A stretch of 64,000 nucleotides of DNA, from positions 62,001-126,000 of the forward strand of contig FNQX01000008.1 of the NCBI GenBank assembly GCA_900107575.1, in the 5' to 3' direction. The stretch comes from Lachnospiraceae bacterium NK3A20. GTDB taxonomy: Bacteria > Bacillota > Clostridia > Lachnospirales > Lachnospiraceae. Below the pieces are notes generated by a model, which was not told the DNA's origin, ran no database searches, and saw only the letters and a program-made list of their open reading frames with translations. Within the stretch, counting starts at the first letter, position 1. Each line of letters begins with the position of its first letter. Positions 34,780 to 43,644 of this stretch are shown here, in pieces. The position numbers were made by a program, and so were the translations under genes.

Positions 34780-35676
34780 TTATTCTTCCTGCTCTCCGAT
34801 CGAGTATTTCCTGGAGACGACCTTGCTCTCCAGTCCGAATGGACTGACGGTGATTGCGCGGATCGTGTATTTGCCGTCCGAGAGCTCCAATGGTTTCGAG
34901 TACAGGAGGGAATCGGTGGTCGGGATGGAGCCGTCAATCGTATAGAAAATTGACCCGCCGCCCTTCGTCGTAATCGTTACCTCTATACCTTCGTTGAAAT
35001 CGCCGGACTCCGGCAGAATTTCCGGTTCGAACACGAGATACTGGCTGTAGACTTCCTTCACCTTCTCATTTCCGGAGTCTTCCAATATCCCGCTTATTTT
35101 ATCATAATCTCTTTCCTGTGAATATATATCGATCATCCGCCCGTAAGCGTTGACCACGTCCTCACTTGCGGGGTCTGCCGCCGCGATGACGAGCTTCGCC
35201 GTCGCGAGCGCCTCCTCGGTCCTGCCGGCCTTCTCGAGGTATTCCGCCTTCTCCAGCATCAGCCGGGTGTCCGTGTTCTCCGATACCTGCTGTGCCTTTG
35301 TGATGAGATCCGCCGCGCCGCCATAGTCTCCCTGATCTGCCTTTTCATACGCCTGCCCCAGGTAATAGGACGGCGATGTGCGAAGCTTCATCCACAATAA
35401 TCCGAGGAACAGGCAGACCGCGGCCAGCGTCAAGATGACGGTCGTCACGACAAGGCGGGCCTTCTTCTCTTTTTTCCTGGCCTCTGCCGCCTTCTGAATA
35501 CTGCGCTCCTCCTTGTAGGTCTCAAGGTCTACCTCGTCCCGGACCTGGGACATCGTCTCGCTGATCTTCTGTTCGACCGTCGAGTCGTAGGTGGGCACAA
35601 TGCGGATGTCCGCGAAGCAGTACTGGCAGAACAGGGAACCGTCTTCAATTTCTCTACCGCACTTGGGGCACTTCAT
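34780..35676 (-). CDS. Zinc-ribbon membrane protein with TPR and chitobiase-like C-terminal domain
   Basis: In this 298-residue protein the N terminus is a zinc ribbon (CPKCGREIEDGSLFCQYC). It is followed by a charged helix, one membrane segment (LVVTTVILTLAAVCLFLGLLW, about residues 75-95), TPR-like helices (residues 100-205), and a C-terminal domain with GSIFYTIDGSIPTTDSLLY. The last is the chitobiase/beta-hexosaminidase C-terminal fold often found on cell surfaces. The zinc ribbon is likely cytoplasmic and the rest extracellular. Its function is unknown. The start is 1 bp from the folD stop, so translation is probably coupled. Confidence 0.8.
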   Translation of the reverse strand: MKCPKCGREIEDGSLFCQYCFADIRIVPTYDSTVEQKISETMSQVRDEVDLETYKEERSIQKAAEARKKEKKARLVVTTVILTLAAVCLFLGLLWMKLRTSPSYYLGQAYEKADQGDYGGAADLITKAQQVSENTDTRLMLEKAEYLEKAGRTEEALATAKLVIAAADPASEDVVNAYGRMIDIYSQERDYDKISGILEDSGNEKVKEVYSQYLVFEPEILPESGDFNEGIEVTITTKGGGSIFYTIDGSIPTTDSLLYSKPLELSDGKYTIRAITVSPFGLESKVVSRKYSIGEQEE

Positions 35677-35677
35677 A

Positions 35678-36535
35678 TCAAACTCTGTCCAATCCCTGGA
35701 TTTGCAGCGCTTCGACGCAGTTGTGCATCAGCATGGCGACGGTCATGGGGCCGACGCCGCCGGGAACCGGTGTGATGGCGCCAGCCTTCTCGAATACATC
35801 GCTATAATCCACGTCGCCGCACAGCTTTCCATTCTCATCGCGGTCCATGCCGCAGTCGATGACGGCGGCGCCTTCCTTCACATACTCTTTCGTGAAGAAT
35901 TTCGCCCGGCCGATCGCAGTGATGAGGATGTCCGCCCGGCTCGTCACTTCCTGCAGATCCTTCGTGTGAGAATGCGCCACCGTGACCGTTGCGTTCTCGC
36001 GCAGCATCAGCATTGCCATAGGCTTGCCGACGATGTTGCTCCTCCCGACGATCACGCACTCCCTGCCATCTGTCTCGATGCCGCTTCTGTGCAGCAGTTC
36101 GATAATACCGGCCGGCGTGCAGGAGCGGAATCCCGGAAGGCCGATGGAGAGCGCGCCCACGCTGATCGGGCTGAACCCGTCCACATCCTTGGAGGGATCA
36201 ATGGCGCGGATCACCTTGTCACCGTCGATCTGCGGCGGTACCGGGAGCTGCACCAGGATGCCGTTCACGGCAGGATCAGCATTGAGCTCATTCACCAGCG
36301 CGAGCAGCTCTTCCTCCGAAGTTTCCCCCGGCAGGTGAATCTCACGGCTTTCGATACCGCAGTATTCGCAGGCGCGCTTTTTATTCCGCACGTAAACCTG
36401 ACTCGCGGGATCGTCGCCGACGAGGATGACGGCGAGCGTTACCCGGATGTCTTTCCCGGACAGTTCCATCACCCTCTGCCTGGTCTCGTCTTTGATCTTC
36501 TGTGAAATTGCCTTGCCGTCGATGATCTTAGCCAT
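35678..36535 (-). CDS. folD: Methylenetetrahydrofolate dehydrogenase/cyclohydrolase
   Basis: This 285-residue bifunctional enzyme interconverts 5,10-methylene-, methenyl- and 10-formyl-THF. The catalytic lysine region is VYVRNKKRACEYCGIESRE. LVQLPVPPQIDG and the NADP motif CVIVGRSNIVGKPMAMLML are present, and the C-terminal signature PVPGGVGPMTVAMLMHN is complete. The ATG at 36535 follows AAGGAG. The stop is next to the zinc-ribbon gene. Confidence 0.96.
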   Translation of the reverse strand: MAKIIDGKAISQKIKDETRQRVMELSGKDIRVTLAVILVGDDPASQVYVRNKKRACEYCGIESREIHLPGETSEEELLALVNELNADPAVNGILVQLPVPPQIDGDKVIRAIDPSKDVDGFSPISVGALSIGLPGFRSCTPAGIIELLHRSGIETDGRECVIVGRSNIVGKPMAMLMLRENATVTVAHSHTKDLQEVTSRADILITAIGRAKFFTKEYVKEGAAVIDCGMDRDENGKLCGDVDYSDVFEKAGAITPVPGGVGPMTVAMLMHNCVEALQIQGLDRV

Positions 36536-36565
36536 GTGCCGGTCTCCTTATGATTGAATAGGTAG

Positions 36566-39500
36566 CTACATTGTCTCTTCGATGAACTGTCGGAACTCTT
36601 CCTCTGTCATCAGGATCTTCCTCGGCTTTGTGCCTTCGGATTCGCTGACAACACCCGCGTCGCAGAGCTGATCCATGATCCTCGCCGCGCGGTTGAAACC
36701 GATGCGGAACATACGCTGCAAAAGACCGATCGACGCGGAATTCTTCTCGATGATGAACTTGCCCGCCTTCTCGAAGAGCTCGTCGATCTCCGGGCCGTTG
36801 TTCTGCGCCGCCGCACCGCCTGCTGCCGAACTATCCGGTCCACCCTGGCCGTTCGCGATGGCCTCCAGCTTCTCCTGCATGGTGATCGCATCTTCTTCCG
36901 GCGGGTCGTTGGTCTTCAGGAAGTTCACGACATCGGTCACTTCATCATCCGATACGAAGGCACCCTGAATACGCTGCGGCTTCGGCAGTCCCTGCGGGAA
37001 GAAGAGCATGTCGCCCTTGCCGAGGAGCTTCTCCGCGCCGTTCATGTCCAGAATGGTCCTGGAGTCCACACCCTGCGTCACTGCGAAAGCAATACGGCTG
37101 GGCATGTTCGCCTTGATGAGTCCCGTGATGACATCCACGGAAGGCCGCTGCGTCGCGATGATGAGGTGCATTCCTGCCGCTCTCGCGAGCTGTGCCAGGC
37201 GGCAGATCGCCGTCTCAACATCGTTCTTCGCGACCATCATAAGGTCTGCCAGCTCGTCAACAATGATGACGACATGCGGCATGAAGTGGTACTCGGGATC
37301 CTCAATGCACGCCGCCAACTTCTGTTTTACCAGAGCGTTGTAGCCCTTGATGTCACGCACTCCGGCATCCGCGAAGCGGTGGAATCTCTGCTCCATCTCC
37401 GCAACGCACCAGTTCAGGGTGGCCGCCGCCTTCTGCGAATCCGTCACCACCGGCAGGAGCAGGTGCGGAATGCCGTTATAAACCGACAGCTCCACGACCT
37501 TCGGGTCGATCATGATCATCTTCACTTCGTCCGGAGACGCGTGATAGAGGATGCTCATGATAATCGTGTTGATACATACGGATTTACCGGAACCCGTCGC
37601 ACCGGCGATCAGAACGTGCGGCATCTTCGCAATATCCGCGACGACCGTCTTGCCCGCGATGTCCTTGCCGACGCCGAATGTGGTCTTGCTCTTCGCGTTC
37701 TTAAATTCCGGCGTATCCAGGATGTCACGCAGCGCGACCATGTTGGTGGTCTTGTTCGGCACCTCGATGCCTACCGCGGACTTGCCGGGGATCGGCGCCT
37801 CGATACGGATGTCCGTCGCGGCGAGCGCGAGCTTGATATCATCCTGCAGCGAGACAATCTTGCTGACCTTGACGCCCTGCTCCGGCTGCATTTCGTAGCG
37901 TGTGACCGCGGGGCCCTGTGAAATGTCCGTGATCCTCACATTGACGCCAAACGTCTGGAGCGTTGTCTGGAGCTTCATCGCCGTCTCGCGCAGCTCATTC
38001 GCGGAATCCGCGTTGTCCACCTCGGGCCCCCTGCGCAGAAGGTCCATCGGCGGATAGAGATACTGCCTCGGCTTGAAAATACGAGGCTTGCTCTCTGCCT
38101 TTTTCACCTCGTGTGTCTCTCTTCCCGAAAGGCTGGTAAATCCGGCACCGCCCGATGTGAGCGGCTGCCGCTCCTCCATCGAGCGCTGCGGCGCTTCCTG
38201 TGCCTTCGTGCGCAGCAGCTCATCCGGTGTCGCAGTGCCTGTCACAATGTCGTCTGCGATAACCGTGACGCCTTCCTTGTGCACCGGAATCTCCTGCGCC
38301 GCGTTAGAAGTCTGAACTGCATCAGACGAAGCACCGACCGCCTCTGGCGCGTCGGCATCGTCCGTAAAGGCAGACACTGTCTGCTCGGTCGCGTTGTCTG
38401 TCATGGCATAGTTGTCGGTCCTGCTATCTGCCGTGACATTGTTGTCAGCTCTGACATCTGCCTCAGCATTGTGCATTTCATCAAAATGCCTTGCAGCAGC
38501 GTCAGCTGCCGCCTGCGGCATCGGTGCAGCTTCTTCGCTGTGCGTGACCGCAGCCGACATATTCATACCTGCGGCGGCATTCGGGTTGCCACCAGCAAGC
38601 TGTGGAATGGACTCATCATCGACGAATTTCAGCACCGGGATCTCAGAGTAGTCGATCGGTTCGTTATCTTCCTCTTCATTCACGGTGGCGGCAGCTGCCT
38701 CAGCCGCATCTGTAGGAAGCTCGGACGCAACCGCATCTCTCACACCGACATCTGGCGGAATGAACGGTGCCGTGTAGGCAGGCTCTGCGCCTTTCGTGTC
38801 GTCGTTACTATCAGCCGCGGTATCATCTGTCGCAGTCTCCCCTGCCGCATCTTCTCCCGGCAGATTCACAACACCCGCGTAGGGCATCATGTAGTCTTCC
38901 GGCCGGATACTGTGAAGATCCTGGGACTCTTCGCTCTCCCTCTGCACGATACCTGCAACCGTGTCCAGCGTTTCATGATCAATGGCATCGCCGATGCCCT
39001 GACCGATCACCTTGCTGGAGAAGGCATCCGAACCGTATGCGGCACCCTCATTCATACCATTGTAATCGCCGAAGCTGACAGGGGCCGTATCCTGCGACAT
39101 GGCTTTTGCGGTCTCAAGATCCGGCTGCAGTGTGAGCGCGCTGTCATAATCTTCCGCATGGATCTCATGCAGGTTCTCGGATTCCGGTCGTGCCGGCTTT
39201 AGAAGGTCGACTTCGGGTATAGGAGATGCCATCGCCCCCTGCGGCTGCGAAACGGGAGTTGAAAGGAAAGCTTCCCCCTGCCTCCCTGTCGGTGCCGCGT
39301 TCAGATTTAGATCCGGACTCAGGCTCTGTGCCGTGTCATTCGCAGTATCTGCAGACACCCCCCTCGAAGACGGCTTGGCCCCAAGACTGGCACCCGGTAC
39401 TGCATTGTCTGCGGCACCGCCAGCATTCTGAGAGGGCTGCATCGGCTGGATGCCCTGACTTAAATCCTGACCAGCGAAAGGCGCGACATGCAGCGTTTGC

Positions 39501-41068
39501 ACAGCGGAAGCTGCCGCGCCGGCTGCCTCTGTAGCGCTAAGCGCCGAAGTCATCGCGCCGGCCGCAAGGAGCGCTTCTCTTGCCGCCGCAAGAGACTCCT
39601 GCGTGTGTACTGCACCAGTCCCGGCAGCGTTATCTGCTCCACCGTCAACATTTGCCCCGGTTGCGCCGGACGCTGTCTTATGATCCGCAGCAACATGAGC
39701 TGCATTCACCTCGCCATTTACTAAAGCCTCAGCAGCATTTTCATCCGCGTCGGCCGCAGCCGCATCCGCAAAGGCAGGGTCATTCCGAAGGGACACATTC
39801 TGTACTCCGTGGTAGAGATTGCCGCTGCCATTCTGAGGATCGAAGCCGAGGATTCTGTTATTCTCCTTTGCTTCTGCGTTAAGTCTTGCCTGTTCTCTGG
39901 CGCGGATTCTCTCTTCCTCCCGCTCTCTGGCCTTCTGCTGCCTTGCAAGGCCGCGGGCACGGAGGCGTTCCGCTCTCTCCTGCTGTTTCGCCTCACGGCG
40001 GATTCTCAGGTCATCCATCCATTCGCCATAGGAAGGGTTCTGATCCTGATGGCGGAAATAATCCTCCTCCGGCTCATGGCGCGTCGCCTCTTCCTCAGGC
40101 ATCTCTTCTCCGGGCTCGTCGAAATCCGGCTCGCCCTGCCGAAAGCGCGCGTTCTCATCAGCCTTGGCAAGGCGCGCCTCTTCCTCGAGCTCCTGCATCC
40201 TTAAGGCGTGCCTCTCCCTCGCGCTCGCCGCAGTATCTCCCACGAAGCTAATAATGGAGCGCTGCGTAATGAGCACGATACAGATGACCGTCACAATGAT
40301 GAGGACGAGCACCGTGCCGAACATTTTGAACAGGGAAAAGCTTACATACGCAATCGTACCGGCGATGACACCGCCGCCATCCCTGTCATGGACACAGTTA
40401 AGATACATGTCCGCGATATCATACGCCGGCATACGTCCGAGCCTGCCCGCAACGAGCTCCGCGATCACACCGAACTCTACGAACAGGGTGGTCGCTGCGC
40501 CCAGCTTCGTCGGCATCGTCTCATTGTCCTGATTGGCGTAGTAGAACAGAACGGCACAGAAAATAAAGATCGGCAGGAAATATGCGGTGAAGCCGGTAAG
40601 GCCGAACATGAGATCTGAGAACACGTTTCCAACCGGACCCAGGATGCCGAAATTGGACAGAAAGAGGAACACCATGCCGGCAAAGAGCGAGATGACAATA
40701 ATATCCCGTTTCACGACAGAGTTATCCTCCTGCGCAGAGGGGCTGTAGCTCCTCACCGGGATGCGCTCATCCTCATAAGAGCCCGTAGAACGTCTTGCTG
40801 CAGCGGACCTGGATGCAGCACTGCGCGCGGCAGACTCTCTCCCGGCGCCGCTTCTTCCAGTCGAAGGCCTGGTACTCCCGGTGCCACTTCTTCCGGCAGA
40901 AGACCTGGTGCTCCCGCTGCCTCTCCCGGAGCGCGAAGCCACGCTGCTCCTTCCGCTGCCGTTTCTCCTTGCGGTCTGCCCTGCGCCCGCGCCTGCCCTT
41001 GCAGACGCCGAAGCGCTGCGGGTGCCTGACTGTTTTCTCTTATTACCCTGACTGCTGCCTGTTGCCAT
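36566..41068 (-). CDS. ftsK: DNA translocase FtsK/SpoIIIE, unusually long
   Basis: This 1500-residue protein pumps chromosome DNA through the division septum. Residues 1-110 are a basic, Ser/Gly/Arg-rich tail. About four membrane helices follow (residues 123-276). Residues ~276-990 are a low-complexity Ala/Asp/Glu/Asn-rich linker. The motor follows with PKMPHVLIAGATGSGKSVC (Walker A, ~1155) and VIIVDELADLMM (Walker B). The winged-helix gamma domain is at the end (RMFRIGFNRAARIMDQL). Typical SpoIIIE/FtsK is about 750-950 residues in Bacillota, so the linker roughly doubles it. The start at 41068 follows AGGGGA; the frame extends 20 codons upstream without a site. Confidence 0.95.
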   Translation of the reverse strand: MATGSSQGNKRKQSGTRSASASARAGAGAGQTARRNGSGRSSVASRSGRGSGSTRSSAGRSGTGSTRPSTGRSGAGRESAARSAASRSAAARRSTGSYEDERIPVRSYSPSAQEDNSVVKRDIIVISLFAGMVFLFLSNFGILGPVGNVFSDLMFGLTGFTAYFLPIFIFCAVLFYYANQDNETMPTKLGAATTLFVEFGVIAELVAGRLGRMPAYDIADMYLNCVHDRDGGGVIAGTIAYVSFSLFKMFGTVLVLIIVTVICIVLITQRSIISFVGDTAASARERHALRMQELEEEARLAKADENARFRQGEPDFDEPGEEMPEEEATRHEPEEDYFRHQDQNPSYGEWMDDLRIRREAKQQERAERLRARGLARQQKAREREEERIRAREQARLNAEAKENNRILGFDPQNGSGNLYHGVQNVSLRNDPAFADAAAADADENAAEALVNGEVNAAHVAADHKTASGATGANVDGGADNAAGTGAVHTQESLAAAREALLAAGAMTSALSATEAAGAAASAVQTLHVAPFAGQDLSQGIQPMQPSQNAGGAADNAVPGASLGAKPSSRGVSADTANDTAQSLSPDLNLNAAPTGRQGEAFLSTPVSQPQGAMASPIPEVDLLKPARPESENLHEIHAEDYDSALTLQPDLETAKAMSQDTAPVSFGDYNGMNEGAAYGSDAFSSKVIGQGIGDAIDHETLDTVAGIVQRESEESQDLHSIRPEDYMMPYAGVVNLPGEDAAGETATDDTAADSNDDTKGAEPAYTAPFIPPDVGVRDAVASELPTDAAEAAAATVNEEEDNEPIDYSEIPVLKFVDDESIPQLAGGNPNAAAGMNMSAAVTHSEEAAPMPQAAADAAARHFDEMHNAEADVRADNNVTADSRTDNYAMTDNATEQTVSAFTDDADAPEAVGASSDAVQTSNAAQEIPVHKEGVTVIADDIVTGTATPDELLRTKAQEAPQRSMEERQPLTSGGAGFTSLSGRETHEVKKAESKPRIFKPRQYLYPPMDLLRRGPEVDNADSANELRETAMKLQTTLQTFGVNVRITDISQGPAVTRYEMQPEQGVKVSKIVSLQDDIKLALAATDIRIEAPIPGKSAVGIEVPNKTTNMVALRDILDTPEFKNAKSKTTFGVGKDIAGKTVVADIAKMPHVLIAGATGSGKSVCINTIIMSILYHASPDEVKMIMIDPKVVELSVYNGIPHLLLPVVTDSQKAAATLNWCVAEMEQRFHRFADAGVRDIKGYNALVKQKLAACIEDPEYHFMPHVVIIVDELADLMMVAKNDVETAICRLAQLARAAGMHLIIATQRPSVDVITGLIKANMPSRIAFAVTQGVDSRTILDMNGAEKLLGKGDMLFFPQGLPKPQRIQGAFVSDDEVTDVVNFLKTNDPPEEDAITMQEKLEAIANGQGGPDSSAAGGAAAQNNGPEIDELFEKAGKFIIEKNSASIGLLQRMFRIGFNRAARIMDQLCDAGVVSESEGTKPRKILMTEEEFRQFIEETM

Positions 41069-41139
41069 GTATCCCCTGTCAATCCGTAACAGCGACCATC
41101 CCCCCGTGGAACAGTTGCCTGTATTCATTACTGCCTGTT

Positions 41140-41179
41140 ATGAAAAGAAGAAATAACCGGAACCCGTCCGGCTATTTCC
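41140..41179 (-). terminator. Terminator after the small acidic ORF
   Basis: The minus strand has GAAATAGCCGG...CCGGTTATTTC followed by TTCTTTTC, 30 bp past the stop of the acidic ORF and upstream of ftsK. It separates the yebC unit from ftsK. Confidence 0.8.
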
Positions 41180-41210
41180 TCTCACCATTATACCCTATGC
41201 TCAGCCATGA

Positions 41211-41354
41211 TTACCATAGATCGAAGTCGTCATCATCCGAAATCCTGTAATCATAGTCATCTTCTCTGTCTGCGTGGAAGTGAATGTCCTTATCCTGCAC
41301 CAGGAAATAATCCTGATCCGGCTTCTTCTCTTCCTTCGTATCCTGATCCGGCAT
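41211..41354 (-). CDS. Small acidic protein, 47 residues
   Basis: The ORF starts at an ATG (41354) with GGAGGT four to five bases upstream, and encodes MPDQDTKEEKKPDQDYFLVQ followed by a very acidic, aromatic tail (DDYDYRISDDDDFDLW). It lies 25 bp after yebC and before a terminator, so it is probably expressed with yebC. No family is recognised. The good ribosome site and the position argue that it is real. Confidence 0.6.
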   Translation of the reverse strand: MPDQDTKEEKKPDQDYFLVQDKDIHFHADREDDYDYRISDDDDFDLW

Positions 41355-41379
41355 ATTCACCTCCGGCATCAATCGGGAC

Positions 41380-42123
41380 TTAAGCCTCTTCCGGCTGGTT
41401 GCCCCAGTTATGATATACGTTCTGCACGTCATCGGACTCATCGAGCTTGGACAGGATGATGTTCAGTCCCTTGACAGCAGCCTCATCGGAAACATCCACA
41501 TAGTTCTGCGGCACCTTGGCAACCTCTGCGGAAACCGTCTTGATGCCGGCGTCTGCAATGGCCTTGTCCACCGCGTCAAACTCATCGGCGCCTGTGGTGA
41601 TCACGAAATCTTCATCCTCTTCCTCGATGTCCTCCGCGCCCGCGTCCAGCACGATCATCATGAGATCGTCTGCGGTGCCGTCGTAGTCTTCCTTCGAGAT
41701 CATAATCTCGCCCTTGTCCTCGAACATGAAGGATACCGAGCCGGGAGTACCCAGGTTCCCGTTCCCCTTGGAGAAAGCAGCTCTGACGTCAGAAGCCGTT
41801 CTGTTCGCGTTGTCGGTCAGCGCCTCAACGATGATCGCCACACCGCCGGGGCCATAGCCTTCGTAGGTGTTGTGCTGGTAGCTGACACCGTCCACGTCGC
41901 CTGCCGCCTTCTGGATGCCGCGCTCAATCGTGGCGTTGGGCATGTTGGCTGCCTTCGCCTTGGCAACGACCTGAGCCAGCTTGAAGTTGTTGTTCGGATC
42001 GGGGCCGCCCTCCTTCACCGCAACGGCGATCTCACGGCCGATGATGGTGAAGACTTTGCCCTTGGCAGCGTCGTTGGCTTCCTTCTTGTGTTTGATATTG
42101 GCGAACTTTGAATGTCCTGACAT
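41380..42123 (-). CDS. yebC: YebC/PmpR family protein (TACO1-like)
   Basis: This 247-residue protein starts MSGHSKFANIKHKKEANDAAKGKVF, the family hallmark, and contains GREIAVAVKEGGPDPNNNFKLAQVV and YEGYGPGGVAIIVEALTDN. Members were described as transcriptional regulators; some act on translation of proline-rich stretches. The ATG at 42123 follows GAGGAGG; the frame extends 15 codons upstream without homology. The gene is 55 bp downstream of the CorC-like gene. Confidence 0.95.
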   Translation of the reverse strand: MSGHSKFANIKHKKEANDAAKGKVFTIIGREIAVAVKEGGPDPNNNFKLAQVVAKAKAANMPNATIERGIQKAAGDVDGVSYQHNTYEGYGPGGVAIIVEALTDNANRTASDVRAAFSKGNGNLGTPGSVSFMFEDKGEIMISKEDYDGTADDLMMIVLDAGAEDIEEEDEDFVITTGADEFDAVDKAIADAGIKTVSAEVAKVPQNYVDVSDEAAVKGLNIILSKLDESDDVQNVYHNWGNQPEEA

Positions 42124-42178
42124 TGAAATACTCCTCCTCGTTGTGCGCAAGGCCGATGCCCTGTGCACCTGGCCTCAA

Positions 42179-43522
42179 TTAATTTAATCGTGTGAATAGT
42201 ACGCGTTCCACCTGCCTATCTTCGACAGACAGAACCCGGATGCGGAACCCGTCGTACTGCGTCTCGAAATGGCAGTCGGACTCGGGTACCCTGTCCATGA
42301 GTGACATGAGGAAGCCGTTGAGCGTCTCGAACCGGTCATCCTCGAAGCGGATGCCGAATTTTTTCGTAAGATCCTCCAGCGGTGTCCTGCCGTCTACGAT
42401 ATATTCGTTCTTGTTCCCGGTCGCCGTGATATGGTTCTCGTCGACATCGTACTCATCCATGATGTTGCCGACAATTTCCTCGAGAATATCCTCCATCGCG
42501 ACAATGCCCGACGTCTGGCCGTACTCGTCGATGACGATGACGAGCTGTGCCTTGGCCTTCTGCATCTGACGGAAAAGGTCGTCAATCGACTTCGTCTCCG
42601 GCACATAGATCGCCTGCCGCAGAACTTCCCTGATCTCGCCGATCGGCCGGTTCGCGTCCTCCGGATGATCTTCTCTGTATTTCACGGCGTCACGCATGTG
42701 GACAACGCCCGTGATGGTATCGATATTGTCTGTGTAGACTGGGAAACGGCTGTTGTGCTGATCCAGCATTTCGTGCACCGCATCCCCCAGCGTCGTGCTG
42801 CTCTCAATTGAGATGATGTCGGAGCGGTTGGTCATGATATCTCCCGCTTCCTTGTCGGAAAACTCGAAGATGTTCGTGATCATTTCGGCTTCGGTCTGCT
42901 CAATGACGCCCTGCTCGTGCCCTTCGTTGACAATCGATCGGATCTCCTCCTCGGTGACATCACCGTTCAGGGTCGAGCCTCTTACCCCGAAAACATACAG
43001 GATGCCGCGTGCCATTGTGGAGATCACCCGCACGAGTGGCAGGAAGATCTTGAGGAACACGTGGAAAATCCATCCGCACCGGTCCGCCCATTTCTCCGGG
43101 TGAGCCGCGCCGAGGCGCTTCGGAATCTGCGCGCCCAGGGTCTCGATCACGATGAGCAGGATAAGCCAAGAGAGAATGTACGAGAGCGGCGTGGCAAGCC
43201 CTGGCGACATTGTTGCACCCGCGCCGCCGTGAGAGAGGTCTGCCTCAATTGCCGCGGCGAGCCCTCTTGCGTACACCGCACCGTAAACAAAGTTGATGCC
43301 CGTCGTGATGAGCTGCACCGTATCCGTATAATCCGACTGATCCTCCAGGATCTTCCGGATCATTATTTTCCTTTTCTCGCTCCTGTTGTCCCTGTCATCC
43401 CCCTCGTCGTCGGGATCTTCCCTGCGCAGCGAATGCAGCGCGGAACCGAACCCGTAAACGATGGCATCGATCACAAGGAGCAGGAGGAACAGTACAATAC
43501 CGCCTGGATCGGGACTGTCCAT
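42179..43522 (-). CDS. Hemolysin family / CorC-CNNM membrane protein with CBS domains
   Basis: This 447-residue protein has an N-terminal DUF21/CNNM membrane region (helices around residues 8-25, 85-105, 115-130 and 160-180). It is followed by a CBS pair (DIMTNRSDIISIESSTTLGDAVHEML and YVPETKSIDDLFRQM...GIVAMEDILEEIVGNI), and a C-terminal CorC/HlyC domain. Such proteins are linked to Mg2+ or other cation export; 'hemolysin' is a legacy label. The start at 43522 has GGAGGTG 12 bp upstream. Confidence 0.9.
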   Translation of the reverse strand: MDSPDPGGIVLFLLLLVIDAIVYGFGSALHSLRREDPDDEGDDRDNRSEKRKIMIRKILEDQSDYTDTVQLITTGINFVYGAVYARGLAAAIEADLSHGGAGATMSPGLATPLSYILSWLILLIVIETLGAQIPKRLGAAHPEKWADRCGWIFHVFLKIFLPLVRVISTMARGILYVFGVRGSTLNGDVTEEEIRSIVNEGHEQGVIEQTEAEMITNIFEFSDKEAGDIMTNRSDIISIESSTTLGDAVHEMLDQHNSRFPVYTDNIDTITGVVHMRDAVKYREDHPEDANRPIGEIREVLRQAIYVPETKSIDDLFRQMQKAKAQLVIVIDEYGQTSGIVAMEDILEEIVGNIMDEYDVDENHITATGNKNEYIVDGRTPLEDLTKKFGIRFEDDRFETLNGFLMSLMDRVPESDCHFETQYDGFRIRVLSVEDRQVERVLFTRLN

Positions 43523-43644
43523 ACCGGGCCGATCACCTCCATGTCATTCAACAAAATATCTTCTGCATAAGGGCAGTTCTCCCCCGCAGAAAAGACACAC
43601 AATAGATTTATTATAGTCAAAAATCTATTCCGCGCAATAGCGTG

